From assembly GCA_905181945.1 (NCBI GenBank), contig CAJIZZ010000005.1:48031-112030 (forward strand): a stretch of 64,000 bases of DNA, given 5' to 3'. The stretch's first letter is position 1; each line of letters begins with the position of its first letter. The stretch comes from an uncultured Porticoccus sp. GTDB lineage: Bacteria; Pseudomonadota; Gammaproteobacteria; Pseudomonadales; Porticoccaceae. The notes below the pieces were generated by a model, which worked only from the letters and a program-made list of their open reading frames with translations, made no database searches and was not told the origin of the DNA. The position numbers were made by a program, and so were the translations under genes. Below are positions 27,873 through 37,345 of the stretch, piece by piece.

Positions 27873-30149
27873 ATGTCTATTCTCGAATCACTACGAAAAA
27901 TTGTACAAGAAGCTAATTCAGCTAAAAACTTTGATGAAGTTCTCAATGTCATTGTACACCAAGTTAAGAACACTATGGATACATCAGTGTGCTCTGTGTA
28001 TCTTTATAACAAAAAGGACGATAACTATGTCCTTATGGCAAGTGATGGCCTTAATCCAGATGCTGTTGGTTCAGTTTGCTTACCTTCTGGCAAAGGACTT
28101 GTTGGTTTGGTAGCTTCGCGCGCAGAGCCAATTAATCTTGAAGAAGCTTCTGTGCATCCTAGATTTGCCTTTTTCCCCGAAACAGATGAACAGTTATTCC
28201 ACTCCTTTTTAGGCTCACCAATTATTCACCAGCGAGTAGTTCTTGGTGTGCTGGTCGTACAGGATAAGCAGACTCGTCGCTATGATGAGAGCGAAGAGTC
28301 TTTTCTTGTGACAATTGCCGCCCAGCTGTCTGGCGTTATTGCTCATGCTAATGCTACAGGTGAGCTGAATCGAACGCTTAATCCTCAAGATACACCCACC
28401 AATGAGCGTATTTATTCTGGTGTAGCAAGCGCCCCAGGAATTGCTATAGGCACTGTGATAGCAATGCATTCTCATACTGCCTTACAGGCTACTCCTTCAA
28501 GACAAGCGATAGATGTTGACACAGAGCTTATTTTATTTCGAAAGGCGATGAGTCTGGTTAAAAGTGATATGCGTGCCCTAGATAAAAGTATGGTGGGAAT
28601 ATTAAGCGATCAAGAGCGAGCCCTGTTCGATGCCTACGTATGTATGCTAGATGATCAGGCTTTGGGTGGAGAAGTTATTGTACTTATTAACGAAGATGGT
28701 CTTAGTGCACAAAGTGCATGGACTCAAGTTATATTAAGTCACATTAATATGTTTAAAAGTATGACCGATTCGTACTTACGAGAGAGGGCTTCTGATCTAG
28801 AAGATCTGGGGAGAAGGGTACTAAGTTATCTTCAAGAGACTGAAACTAAACGTACAGTATTTCCGGATAATATTGTCCTCGTAGGTGAGGATCTATCAGC
28901 TGCTTCTTTTGCTAGTGTTCCGCTAGAAAAAATTGTTGCTATCGCCTCTGTTAAAGGCTCCCGTAATTCGCATTTGGCAATTCTTGGTCGAGCTATCGGT
29001 ATTCCTACGGTTATGGGCGCGATCGATCTGCCTTGGGGTAACTTGGACGGTGAAGAGGTTATAGTTGATGGTCACAATGGACATGTTATTGTTTACCCAA
29101 ATACTTCATTGCGTAAAACCTATGAGAGCCAAGTCCTTGAAGAAAAACTATTAGCGGCCGATCTTGAAAAATTTTTAGATCAACCCTGCGAAACCTCTGA
29201 TGGACATAAAGTTTCTTTATGGGTAAATACCGGCTTGCGCATTGATTCAATGTTGTCGCTCGATCGAGGTGCTGAGGGTGTAGGACTTTATCGAAGTGAA
29301 ATCCCATTCCTAATGCTGGACCGCTTTCCGTCTGAAGAAGAGCAGCGTAAATCCTATCGTGAGCAATTAGAGATGTTCTCCCCCAGGCCCGTCACTATGA
29401 GGACTTTAGATATTGGGGGCGATAAGGATTTATCTTATTTCCCCATTGAAGAGGAAAATCCATTTCTTGGTTGGCGAGGCATCAGAGTCTGTCTTGATCA
29501 CCCCGAAATTTTTTTGGTGCAACTTAGAGCCATGATGAAGGCTAGCCTGGGGCTAAACAATCTCAGTATATTGTTGCCTATGATAGCCAGCATGACTGAG
29601 TTAGACAGCGCCTTGGTGCTAATTAATCAAGTTTATAACGAGCTTACACAAGAGGAGGGATATGAGATTCAAAGGCCTCATGTAGGCATAATGATTGAGG
29701 TGCCAGCAGCAGTTTACCAAATTCATGAGTTTGCCCGTAAAGTTGATTTTCTCTCTGTTGGCACTAATGATCTAACTCAATATCTATTAGCAGTTGATCG
29801 AAATAACTCAAGAGTTGCCGATCTGTATGATTTTTGTCACCCCGCTGTCTTGAGAGCGCTTAGGGTTATTGCCAGTGGAGCAAAGGATGAGTGTACTCCC
29901 ATTAGCGTTTGTGGAGAGATGGCAGGTGACCCAATTGGGGCCATACTGTTGATGGCTGCAGGCTTCAGTGTGCTTTCTATGAGCGCCACCAGCCTATTAA
30001 AAGTCAAAGCTATGTTACGTCAAGTGAGCTTAGTGGAGGCGAAGCAGTTGCTTGAAGATGTATCCTTAATGCCAGATGCTCAATCTGTCAGAAATTATGT
30101 GGAGCAAGCGCTTAACAAGGCTGAAGTTTCAGGACTTTTTAGTCGTTAA
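27873..30149 (+). CDS. ptsP: PtsP, nitrogen-related PTS enzyme I
   Basis: A 758-residue PEP-protein phosphotransferase. An N-terminal GAF domain (about 1-160; sensing) is followed by the EI domains; the phosphorylated His367 is in GSRNSHLAILGRA, and the PEP-binding C-terminal barrel has TLDIGGDK, GVMIEVPAA-like PHVGIMIEVPAA and the active Cys in VCGEMAGDP. It passes phosphate to NPr and EIIA-Ntr, a regulatory chain for nitrogen and potassium. The rppH-ptsP pairing is conserved across gammaproteobacteria. Confidence 0.97.
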   Translation: MSILESLRKIVQEANSAKNFDEVLNVIVHQVKNTMDTSVCSVYLYNKKDDNYVLMASDGLNPDAVGSVCLPSGKGLVGLVASRAEPINLEEASVHPRFAFFPETDEQLFHSFLGSPIIHQRVVLGVLVVQDKQTRRYDESEESFLVTIAAQLSGVIAHANATGELNRTLNPQDTPTNERIYSGVASAPGIAIGTVIAMHSHTALQATPSRQAIDVDTELILFRKAMSLVKSDMRALDKSMVGILSDQERALFDAYVCMLDDQALGGEVIVLINEDGLSAQSAWTQVILSHINMFKSMTDSYLRERASDLEDLGRRVLSYLQETETKRTVFPDNIVLVGEDLSAASFASVPLEKIVAIASVKGSRNSHLAILGRAIGIPTVMGAIDLPWGNLDGEEVIVDGHNGHVIVYPNTSLRKTYESQVLEEKLLAADLEKFLDQPCETSDGHKVSLWVNTGLRIDSMLSLDRGAEGVGLYRSEIPFLMLDRFPSEEEQRKSYREQLEMFSPRPVTMRTLDIGGDKDLSYFPIEEENPFLGWRGIRVCLDHPEIFLVQLRAMMKASLGLNNLSILLPMIASMTELDSALVLINQVYNELTQEEGYEIQRPHVGIMIEVPAAVYQIHEFARKVDFLSVGTNDLTQYLLAVDRNNSRVADLYDFCHPAVLRALRVIASGAKDECTPISVCGEMAGDPIGAILLMAAGFSVLSMSATSLLKVKAMLRQVSLVEAKQLLEDVSLMPDAQSVRNYVEQALNKAEVSGLFSR

Positions 30150-30278
30150 TATCTATATTGATTGTCGCTATTACTAGCTTCATGGTTAGATGGGTTGGTT
30201 ATAAGAAGTCATTGAATTTTACCCAAGATAGATAACAGTAGTATTATCACTGAAACTATCCTTAGCTAAAGTTGTTAC

Positions 30279-31100
30279 ATGCTAATTTATCCAGAAATCG
30301 ATCCTATTATTTTTTCCTTTGGGCCCCTAAAAATCCATTGGTATGGGTTAATGTACTTGCTTGGTTTTTTTGTGGCTTGGAGAATTGCACTTTTTCGTAG
30401 CCAATCGAATTGGTCGCCCATACGCAAAAATCAAATAGAAGATCTAATTATTTGTAGTGCCTTCGGGGTAATATTTGGTGGTCGTTTTGGTTACGTAGTG
30501 TTTTATAATTTTGAACAATGGCTTCTGGACCCTCTATGGTTGCTGCGCATCTGGGAGGGAGGAATGTCTTTTCATGGCGGATTGCTGGGTGTTTTGGTGG
30601 CACTTTGGTGGTATAGCCGAAAAATAAATAAGTCTTTTCTAGCTTTAGGTGATTTCGTGGCACCTTTGGTCCCGATAGGTCTCGGTTTAGGCCGTATAGG
30701 TAATTTTATGGGTCAAGAGCTTTGGGGTAGACCAACTGATTCTTGGGTAGGAATGATATTCCCCAATGATCCTGACCAGCTATTAAGGCATCCTTCTCAA
30801 CTCTACGAGTGCTTTTTGGAAGGCCTGCTGCTTTATATTGTGTTGATTGTAGTCTCACGAAAACCGCGACCGAGGGGTGCTTTAGGGGGCTTATTCTTGT
30901 CGCTCTACGGTAGCTTTAGATTTATTGTTGAGTGGTTTCGAGAGCCAGACATTGCTATTGGTTTCGACTTATTTGGGTGGATGACAAGAGGCCAGTTATT
31001 GAGTTTGCCTATGATATGCATCGGTACAACACTTATTATATATGCTTATTTTAGCGCTAACTTTAATAGGAAATTGGTTGATAAAAGAGGCCAAGAGTAA
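30279..31100 (+). CDS. lgt: Prolipoprotein diacylglyceryl transferase
   Basis: A 273-residue polytopic inner-membrane enzyme that transfers diacylglycerol from phosphatidylglycerol to the lipobox Cys of prelipoproteins. [11 protein letters not shown] near the N terminus, the essential MSFHGGLLG and the Lgt signature [17 protein letters not shown] are all present, with about seven hydrophobic segments. It shares the neighbourhood with ptsP and thyA as in many gammaproteobacteria. thyA begins one base after its stop. Confidence 0.96.
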   Translation: MLIYPEIDPIIFSFGPLKIHWYGLMYLLGFFVAWRIALFRSQSNWSPIRKNQIEDLIICSAFGVIFGGRFGYVVFYNFEQWLLDPLWLLRIWEGGMSFHGGLLGVLVALWWYSRKINKSFLALGDFVAPLVPIGLGLGRIGNFMGQELWGRPTDSWVGMIFPNDPDQLLRHPSQLYECFLEGLLLYIVLIVVSRKPRPRGALGGLFLSLYGSFRFIVEWFREPDIAIGFDLFGWMTRGQLLSLPMICIGTTLIIYAYFSANFNRKLVDKRGQE

Positions 31101-31101
31101 A

Positions 31102-32007
31102 ATGAAGCAATACCTTGATTTAGTCCGACACATAAAGGACAACGGAGTTCGAAAAAGTGATCGAACAGGCACTGGAACACTTAGTATTTTTGGCTATCAA
31201 ATGCGATTTGATCTCAGTGAAGGCTTTCCTTTGGTTACTACTAAAAAGGTTCACCTTAAATCAATTATCCATGAATTAATTTGGTTTATTCAAGGTGATA
31301 CTAACATCAGATATTTAGTAAAAAATGGGGTAAATATTTGGAATGACTGGCCATTTCAAAATTGGTTAAGGGAGACAAAACAAGAGCAGAATTTCCCTAC
31401 GTACTCAAAAGCATGGCGGGAAGAGATGGCCCAGTTTGTGATTCGCATAAAAGAAGATGATGCATTTTCTCAAAAATATGGTGATCTGGGCCCCGTTTAT
31501 GGGCGCCAATGGAGAAACTTTGAAGGGGTCGATCAACTCGCTGGGGTTGTTTCAGATATTCAAAAAAATCCTGATTCTAGACGGCTAATTGTCTCGGCTT
31601 GGAATCCCAGAGATATTCCAGTTATGACTAAGTCTGGATTGCCGCCCTGCCACACTTTGTTTCAGTTTTATGTGGCAGAGGGACGACTATCCTGTCAGCT
31701 CTATCAGCGCAGTGCCGATGTTTTTTTAGGGGTGCCTTTTAATATTGCATCTTATGCGTTGTTGATGTTAATGATTGCTCAGGTTACAGGCTTACAGCCT
31801 GGAGATTTTGTGCACACGTTTGGAGATGCACACTTGTATGTTAATCATTTAGAGCAGGTCGAAAAACAACTCAGTCGTGTTCCTCGACCTATGCCAAACA
31901 TGGCTGTTAATTCATCAGTAACAAGCTTGTTTAATTTTACATATGAAGACTTTAAGCTAGAAAATTATGAGCCTTGCCCTGCAATACCAGCACCGGTGGC
32001 AGTGTAA
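31102..32007 (+). CDS. thyA: Thymidylate synthase, long-insert form
   Basis: Makes dTMP from dUMP with methylenetetrahydrofolate. The ATG at 31102 follows the lgt stop directly and gives 301 residues; the longer frame from 31042 runs through lgt. The nucleophile Cys183 is in [10 protein letters not shown] and the dUMP-binding region [18 protein letters not shown] is intact. It is about 37 residues longer than the E. coli enzyme because of an insert between NIW (about 80) and GDLGPVYG (about 127), similar to the Lactobacillus-type long enzyme. Its stop overlaps the folA start. Confidence 0.96.
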   Translation: MKQYLDLVRHIKDNGVRKSDRTGTGTLSIFGYQMRFDLSEGFPLVTTKKVHLKSIIHELIWFIQGDTNIRYLVKNGVNIWNDWPFQNWLRETKQEQNFPTYSKAWREEMAQFVIRIKEDDAFSQKYGDLGPVYGRQWRNFEGVDQLAGVVSDIQKNPDSRRLIVSAWNPRDIPVMTKSGLPPCHTLFQFYVAEGRLSCQLYQRSADVFLGVPFNIASYALLMLMIAQVTGLQPGDFVHTFGDAHLYVNHLEQVEKQLSRVPRPMPNMAVNSSVTSLFNFTYEDFKLENYEPCPAIPAPVAV

Positions 32008-32510
32008 TGACAGATAAAATGAGACTCTCTCTAATTGTAGCTATGGCTAATAATCGAACTATAGGCCTAAACAACACTCTACCTTGGCATTTGCCAGGAG
32101 ATTTGAAATATTTTAAATCTATTACCATGGGAAAACCTATCGTAATGGGCAGAAAAACTTTTGATTCGATTGGCAAGCCTTTACCTGGTCGATTGAACAT
32201 CGTGATTACGCGTAATACTAACTGGTCTTTTAGTGGTGTTGAGGTTGCCTTATCCTTGGATCAAGCAAAAAATATTGTTTCATTGATGGATGAATCTATG
32301 TCGGAGATTATGGTAATAGGTGGGTCTGAAATATATAACACAGCCATCGATCAGGCAGACAGACTTTATATCACTCGAGTGCAAGCCTCGTTTGAGGGGG
32401 ATACTTTTTTTCCTTTGTTTGATGAAGAGATTTGGCATGAAGTAAGTCGTCAAGAGCCAGAGCAGCAAGGAGAAACACCCTACTTTTTTCAAATACTAGA
32501 AAAAATTTGA
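32007..32510 (+). CDS. folA: Dihydrofolate reductase
   Basis: A 167-residue enzyme that regenerates tetrahydrofolate after ThyA. The start is the ATG at 32007 in a TAATG overlap with the thyA stop. NNTLPWHLPGDLKYFK contains the catalytic acid Asp32, and GRKTFDSIGKPLPGR and IGGSEIY bind NADPH. No unusual substitutions typical of plasmid trimethoprim-resistant enzymes are seen. It is translationally coupled to thyA. Confidence 0.96.
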   Translation: MTDKMRLSLIVAMANNRTIGLNNTLPWHLPGDLKYFKSITMGKPIVMGRKTFDSIGKPLPGRLNIVITRNTNWSFSGVEVALSLDQAKNIVSLMDESMSEIMVIGGSEIYNTAIDQADRLYITRVQASFEGDTFFPLFDEEIWHEVSRQEPEQQGETPYFFQILEKI

Positions 32511-32663
32511 GGGTTGTTTGCAAGAAAGTTTTTTATTTTTAAGTTAACGTCCCTTGTGGCACACTTGTCTGCACTTGAAGCAAGCATGGCGTAAGCCTTC
32601 ACAGCTACACCATCAACAAAGAGTTTAATAATAACAGAGAGGAGTCGAAGGGGTCAGTAATCT

Positions 32664-34004
32664 TCATAGTTTTTTGCAGAAAACCTTAGAGTTTCTTTGG
32701 AAGTTATAAAGAGATTGGCGTTTTATGGGCAGTTCTTCTAAAGAAGAGCCAATAAAGCCTTTTTCCATAAACCAGTGACTTGCCTGAACAGTAAGGACAA
32801 ACAATTGGCTGATTGCCATCTTAGAGGCTTTATTTTCTATAGACCCCAATAACCGGCCAGCATGGCCTTGGTTCATAAACTCAGGGTGTGTGACAACGCA
32901 TGCTATTTCTGCTGAAACCCGATCATCTAAAGGATAGAGGGCACAACAACAAATAATAGTACCTTCTGTGTGTTCTATTATGGAAAACTTTGAAATCTCT
33001 AGCTCTAATAGTTCCCGAGACCGCTTTACTAAGGCCCCTTTTTCTTCTTGGGGTGCAATTAATTCCAGAAGCCCTCCGATATCATCTATCGTTGCTTGCC
33101 GAATAATTTCGTTGCTATTTTTTAAAATTAAAGTGCCTCTTCCGTCGCGAGTGAAGAGTTCTTCTAAAAGCGCACCGTTAGAAGTATAGCTAATAATGTG
33201 ACCACGACTGATGTTGCTTTCGCAGGCTTGATAGCACGCCTTAAGTAAGCGTTGCTGTTCCGAGTCTTTATCTGTTTGATTCAGACGATTTAACGCTTCA
33301 CTTAGGGACAAAGTTTTTAATAGCCCCCCGCGATGATCAAAAATACCTTCGTTTTGGCAGAACATAATTAATTTTTCTGCGTTTAGAGCAACAGCAGCTT
33401 GTGCCGCTACATCTTCATAGTTTAGATTGAATATTTCTCCCGTAGGTGAATAACCAATCGGTGAAAGCAATACGATAGCATCGTCGTTAAGGTGCTTTTG
33501 AATAACCGCCTCATGAACCCTTCGAACTTCACCGGCATACTGGAAGTCCACACCATCCTTTATACCTATTGGCTTTGCAGTAATAAAATTACCGCCTACA
33601 ACTTGTATTCGTGAGCCGTGCATAGGGGAATTGACCGCTCCGATAGAGAGCATTGCCTCGATGTTGATCCTTACGTTCCCCACTGCATCCTTTAGGTAAG
33701 ACATAGCAGTAGAGTCGGTAATATCAGTTTGCTTGTTGGATCTTTCATTGAAGCCGGAAATTTTTAGGCGGTCATTTAATTGAGATTTAGCTCCATGTAC
33801 TAAGACAAGCTTAATGCCCAGACTATGCAGTAAAGCAATATCAAGAATTATGTTGGCAAAATTTTCATGGCCCACCGCCTCTCCGCTAAAGGCTAGCACA
33901 AAAGTTTTACCCCTATGGGTGTTTATATAGGGGGACGTGTCGCGGAGGAATTTCACGTGCTCGGTCACTGTATTTGCTTCGCCCATTTGATGGTTAGCTT
34001 TCAT
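32664..34004 (-). CDS. argA: N-acetylglutamate synthase (kinase-like/GNAT type)
   Basis: A 446-residue enzyme for the first step of arginine synthesis. An amino-acid-kinase-like domain (about 1-295; LVLVHGAKSQLN, ALLSPIG-type segment VLLSPIGYSPTGE) precedes a GNAT acetyltransferase domain (about 300-446; ACVVTHPEFMNQGHAGRLL is the acetyl-CoA loop region). This is the classic feedback-regulated ArgA. The start could be the ATG at 34004 or the one at 33986. It converges on folA across 153 bp in which I see no convincing terminator. Confidence 0.95.
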   Translation of the reverse strand: MKANHQMGEANTVTEHVKFLRDTSPYINTHRGKTFVLAFSGEAVGHENFANIILDIALLHSLGIKLVLVHGAKSQLNDRLKISGFNERSNKQTDITDSTAMSYLKDAVGNVRINIEAMLSIGAVNSPMHGSRIQVVGGNFITAKPIGIKDGVDFQYAGEVRRVHEAVIQKHLNDDAIVLLSPIGYSPTGEIFNLNYEDVAAQAAVALNAEKLIMFCQNEGIFDHRGGLLKTLSLSEALNRLNQTDKDSEQQRLLKACYQACESNISRGHIISYTSNGALLEELFTRDGRGTLILKNSNEIIRQATIDDIGGLLELIAPQEEKGALVKRSRELLELEISKFSIIEHTEGTIICCCALYPLDDRVSAEIACVVTHPEFMNQGHAGRLLGSIENKASKMAISQLFVLTVQASHWFMEKGFIGSSLEELPIKRQSLYNFQRNSKVFCKKL

Positions 34005-34173
34005 GGAGTTCTTTTTTAGACGTCTGGAGATGCATCAAAATAAAAGTAATTAACCCTATTATAAATAATGCAGGTTATAAACAACAGTGGCCAAGCTAGC
34101 CAATTTAAAATTTTAAATATTTTTATTCAAACAAGAATTACTGTAAGAAATTCTTCTTCATAAGACTACGACT

Positions 34174-34202
34174 TTGTTATGAGCATTGTTGAGGGCTATA
34201 AT
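34174..34202 (+). promoter_or_regulatory. Sigma70-type promoter for ilvE and the LPS core operon
   Basis: TTGTTA (34174-34179) and a perfect TATAAT (34197-34202) are 17 bp apart, predicting a start near 34209 and a 55-nt leader. A second TATAAT occurs at 34217-34222 without a good -35. The rest of the 259 bp between argA and ilvE is AT-rich with no other recognised feature. Confidence 0.6.
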
Positions 34203-34263
34203 TCATCTTCGAAGCTTATAATAAGCGTGTCTGATTAAAATATATTTTATGTAGGAGTATTAG

Positions 34264-35193
34264 ATGTCATTTGCCGATAGAGATGGTTGGATTTGGTTTG
34301 ATGGTGACATGGTTCCTTGGCGTGATGCTAAAGTGCACGTTTTAACCCACACACTTCATTATGGTTTGGGGGTTTTTGAGGGCGTTAGAGCATATGAAAC
34401 TGAAGAACAAGGTGCCGCCATTTTTCGTCTGCAAGAGCACACTGATCGTTTGTATGGGTCGGCAAAAATTTTAAACATCAATATACCTTATACCAAGGAG
34501 CAGCTAAATGAAGCCCACAAATTGGTGGTTCGTGAGAATGGACTGCATCAGGCATATTTGCGTCCTATGGTATTTCTTGGCTCCGAAGGAATGGGTTTGC
34601 GTGCAGAAGGACTGAAGGTCCATGTAATAGTTGCAGCTTGGGATTGGCCGTCATACATGTCCCCTGAAGCATTAGAGCAGGGCATTAAAGTTCGCACGTC
34701 TTCATATACTCGGCATCACCCAAACATTGCTATGACAAAAGCGAAGGCTAATGGTAACTACATCAACTCCATGTTGGCATTAAGGGAAGCCTTGGAATGT
34801 GGCTGCGAAGAAGCCCTAATGTTAGATGTGGAGGGATTTATTGCTGAAGGCAGTGGTGAAAACGTTTTTATTATTAAAAATGGAATTGTTTATACCCCAG
34901 AGCTCAGCTCTTGTCTCGATGGAATAACGCGTAAAACTGTCATGCAGTTGGCAGAAGAAGCTGGTTATAAAGTTATCGAAAAGCGTATCACTCGAGATGA
35001 AGTGTATATTGCAGACGAGGCGTTTTTTACAGGCACTGCGGCAGAAGTGCTTCCTATTAGAGAGCTAGATGGCCGAATTTTGGGTGCTGGACATCGGGGC
35101 CCTGTCACAAAACTTATGCAGTCGCAGTATTTTGATTTGGTTCGAGGTCGGGTAGCCAAACATTTGGACTGGCTTGCCCCTGTAGGAAAGTGA
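34264..35193 (+). CDS. ilvE: Branched-chain amino acid aminotransferase
   Basis: A 309-residue fold-type IV PLP enzyme, the same length as E. coli IlvE, catalysing the last step of Ile, Leu and Val synthesis. The PLP Lys is Lys161 in AKANGNY; the ALMLDVEGFIAEGSGEN and FFTGTAAEVLPIRELDGR blocks are characteristic. TAGGAG lies 7 nt before the ATG. Its stop overlaps the GTG of the waaF frame, so this amino-acid gene heads the LPS core cluster, as in Pseudomonas. Confidence 0.97.
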   Translation: MSFADRDGWIWFDGDMVPWRDAKVHVLTHTLHYGLGVFEGVRAYETEEQGAAIFRLQEHTDRLYGSAKILNINIPYTKEQLNEAHKLVVRENGLHQAYLRPMVFLGSEGMGLRAEGLKVHVIVAAWDWPSYMSPEALEQGIKVRTSSYTRHHPNIAMTKAKANGNYINSMLALREALECGCEEALMLDVEGFIAEGSGENVFIIKNGIVYTPELSSCLDGITRKTVMQLAEEAGYKVIEKRITRDEVYIADEAFFTGTAAEVLPIRELDGRILGAGHRGPVTKLMQSQYFDLVRGRVAKHLDWLAPVGK

Positions 35194-35216
35194 CCGTAGA
35201 ATTTCCTAGGAAGCCC

Positions 35217-36284
35217 ATGACAGCTAGTAAAAATATGGCACCGAAAAATCAAGCAATAGGGAACAAAGTTTTGGTTGTTGGGCCATCATGGGTGGGCGAC
35301 ATGGTGATGGCTCAGTCGCTGTTCATGTTACTTAGACAGCAAGACCCAAACGTATTAATTGATGTGTTGGCTCCGAGCTGGAGTCGCCCAATACTAGAGC
35401 GTATGCCGGAAGTACGTCGAGCGATTGACATGCCTATTGGGCATGGAAGTATTATGTGGGGCGATCGACGCAAAATTGGACTTGAGTTACGCTTAGAACA
35501 TTATGCTCAGGCGATCATTTTGCCTAATTCAATGAAGTCCGCATTAATCCCTTGGTTTGCCAAAATCCCATATAGAAGTGGATGGAAAGGCGAAATGCGC
35601 TATGGCCTGCTAAACGATCTTCGTCATTTAGACAAGGGTTCTTACCCCCTAATGGTGCAACGTTTCGCTGCGCTTGCTTTACATAAGAGCGCGGAGCTAC
35701 CAGACAGTTTACCACGGCCAGCTTTGACTGCTGATAGTCAAAATGCGACAGCACTTTTGGTTCGCTTGAGCTTGACGAGCGGGCGAAAAATTTTAGCTTT
35801 ATGTCCAGGGGCAGAATTTGGACCTTCCAAGCAGTGGCCTGAAGAGCATTACGCTAAAGTGGCGGCTAATAAGATCTCTGAAGGCTGGCAGGTTTGGTTG
35901 CTAGGTTCTGAGAAAGATAGAAGGGTGGGGCAAAAAATTATTGATAGCTTGTCATTTAATTATCGTGAGCATAGCTACAACTTGGCTGGTGCTACAAAAT
36001 TAGGTGACGTGATTGATCTGCTCTCCATTGCTGATGCCGTAGTGAGCAATGACTCAGGGCTAATGCATATAGCTGCAGCCTTAGGTCGACCTTTGGTGGT
36101 GGTATATGGATCCACTTCTCCAAAGTTTACCCCACCTTTGGGAAAGAAAGCAGTTATGTTGTCTGTTCCTGTGGACTGCGGACCTTGCTTTCAGAGAGAG
36201 TGTTCAATTAAGAGCATGAAGTGCCTTAATGATTTATCTCCAACCAAGGTAATTTCAGAGCTATCACAACTGGTTCCCAATTAA
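35217..36284 (+). CDS. waaF: ADP-heptose:LPS heptosyltransferase II
   Basis: A GT9 enzyme that adds the second heptose to the LPS inner core. The ATG at 35217 (355 residues) has AGGA 5 nt upstream; the frame can also begin at a GTG at 35190 overlapping the ilvE stop. VVGPSWVGDMVMAQSL at the N terminus is the WaaF signature, and LCPGAEFGPSKQWPEEHY and SNDSGLMHIAAALGRP form the donor site. The cysteine-rich end (CGPCFQREC) is typical of WaaF. waaC overlaps its stop by one base. Confidence 0.95.
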   Translation: MTASKNMAPKNQAIGNKVLVVGPSWVGDMVMAQSLFMLLRQQDPNVLIDVLAPSWSRPILERMPEVRRAIDMPIGHGSIMWGDRRKIGLELRLEHYAQAIILPNSMKSALIPWFAKIPYRSGWKGEMRYGLLNDLRHLDKGSYPLMVQRFAALALHKSAELPDSLPRPALTADSQNATALLVRLSLTSGRKILALCPGAEFGPSKQWPEEHYAKVAANKISEGWQVWLLGSEKDRRVGQKIIDSLSFNYREHSYNLAGATKLGDVIDLLSIADAVVSNDSGLMHIAAALGRPLVVVYGSTSPKFTPPLGKKAVMLSVPVDCGPCFQRECSIKSMKCLNDLSPTKVISELSQLVPN

Positions 36285-37345
36285 TGATAAAGGTACTAGT
36301 GATAAAAACTTCATCTTTGGGTGACGTTATTCATACACTTCCAGCTATTAATGACGCTATCTCTGCTATCCCAGATATTACATTTGACTGGGTCGTGGAG
36401 GAGAATTTTTCTGAGATCCCTGGTTGGAATTATAGAGTTGATCAGATCATTCCAGTTGCATTAAGGAGGTGGCGCAAAAACCCTTTTAGATCTTGGTATT
36501 CTTCAGAATGGATAGAGTTTAAAAGAAAGATGAGCTTTCAGCATTATGATGCAATAATCGATGCGCAAGGCTTACTGAAGAGTGCTTGGCTTGCCAGATA
36601 TGCAAATGGGCAAATATATGGCTTTGACAAATACTCTGCTAGGGAGCCGCTAGCATCAAATTTTTACGATCATCTCGTGAGTGTGCCTAAAAAATTGCAT
36701 GCTGTGGAGCGAACTCGGCTTTTATTTTCTAAATCATTAGGGTATTCGCTGGATTTTCGGCGGGGAACATACAATCTTCCTTTTGAGTCAGACAGACAGC
36801 GGTCTGTTGTTTTGCTTCACGGAACTACCTGGGCATCAAAGCATTGGTCTGAAGAGTCGTGGATTAAATTAAGTAGTATGCTTATAGATGCAAGTTATCG
36901 AGTTTGCTTGCCTTGGGGTGATGAAGGAGAAAGGCAGCGTGCAGAAAGGATTTCTCAAGCATCTGGAGCTAAAGTGCTGCCTAGAATGTCTCTTACAGAG
37001 ATAGCTTCAGTCCTGTCAGAGTCGGCTGGATGTATTTCTGTAGATACAGGTTTGGGGCATCTGGCTGCTGCCGTGAATACCCCCACCTTAGCTATTTTTG
37101 GGCCAACGAATCCATTTTTTACAGGATTCTATGGTCTTCATCAGAAAAACTTAGTCTCGGAATTTAAATGTACTCCTTGCATGTCTCGAAAATGCTTATA
37201 CCCTTCAAACTTAGATCAAACAGCACCTTGTTTTGAAGAGCTGACAGCAATTAGGGTGTTTGATGAATTTGTTAGGCTGATAGAAAAATCGGTTTCCCCG
37301 GAAATAATCAGTGTCGTGAACCAGAAAAAGGAATCTAGCGAATGA
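36284..37345 (+). CDS. waaC: LPS heptosyltransferase I
   Basis: A 353-residue GT9 enzyme that attaches the first heptose to Kdo. KTSSLGDVIHTLPAI at 8-22 is the family signature, and LLHGTTWASKHW and VDTGLGHLAAAVNTPT form the nucleotide-heptose site. It begins in a TAATG overlap with waaF and ends in an ATGA overlap with waaG, so the genes are translationally coupled. Confidence 0.95.
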   Translation: MIKVLVIKTSSLGDVIHTLPAINDAISAIPDITFDWVVEENFSEIPGWNYRVDQIIPVALRRWRKNPFRSWYSSEWIEFKRKMSFQHYDAIIDAQGLLKSAWLARYANGQIYGFDKYSAREPLASNFYDHLVSVPKKLHAVERTRLLFSKSLGYSLDFRRGTYNLPFESDRQRSVVLLHGTTWASKHWSEESWIKLSSMLIDASYRVCLPWGDEGERQRAERISQASGAKVLPRMSLTEIASVLSESAGCISVDTGLGHLAAAVNTPTLAIFGPTNPFFTGFYGLHQKNLVSEFKCTPCMSRKCLYPSNLDQTAPCFEELTAIRVFDEFVRLIEKSVSPEIISVVNQKKESSE

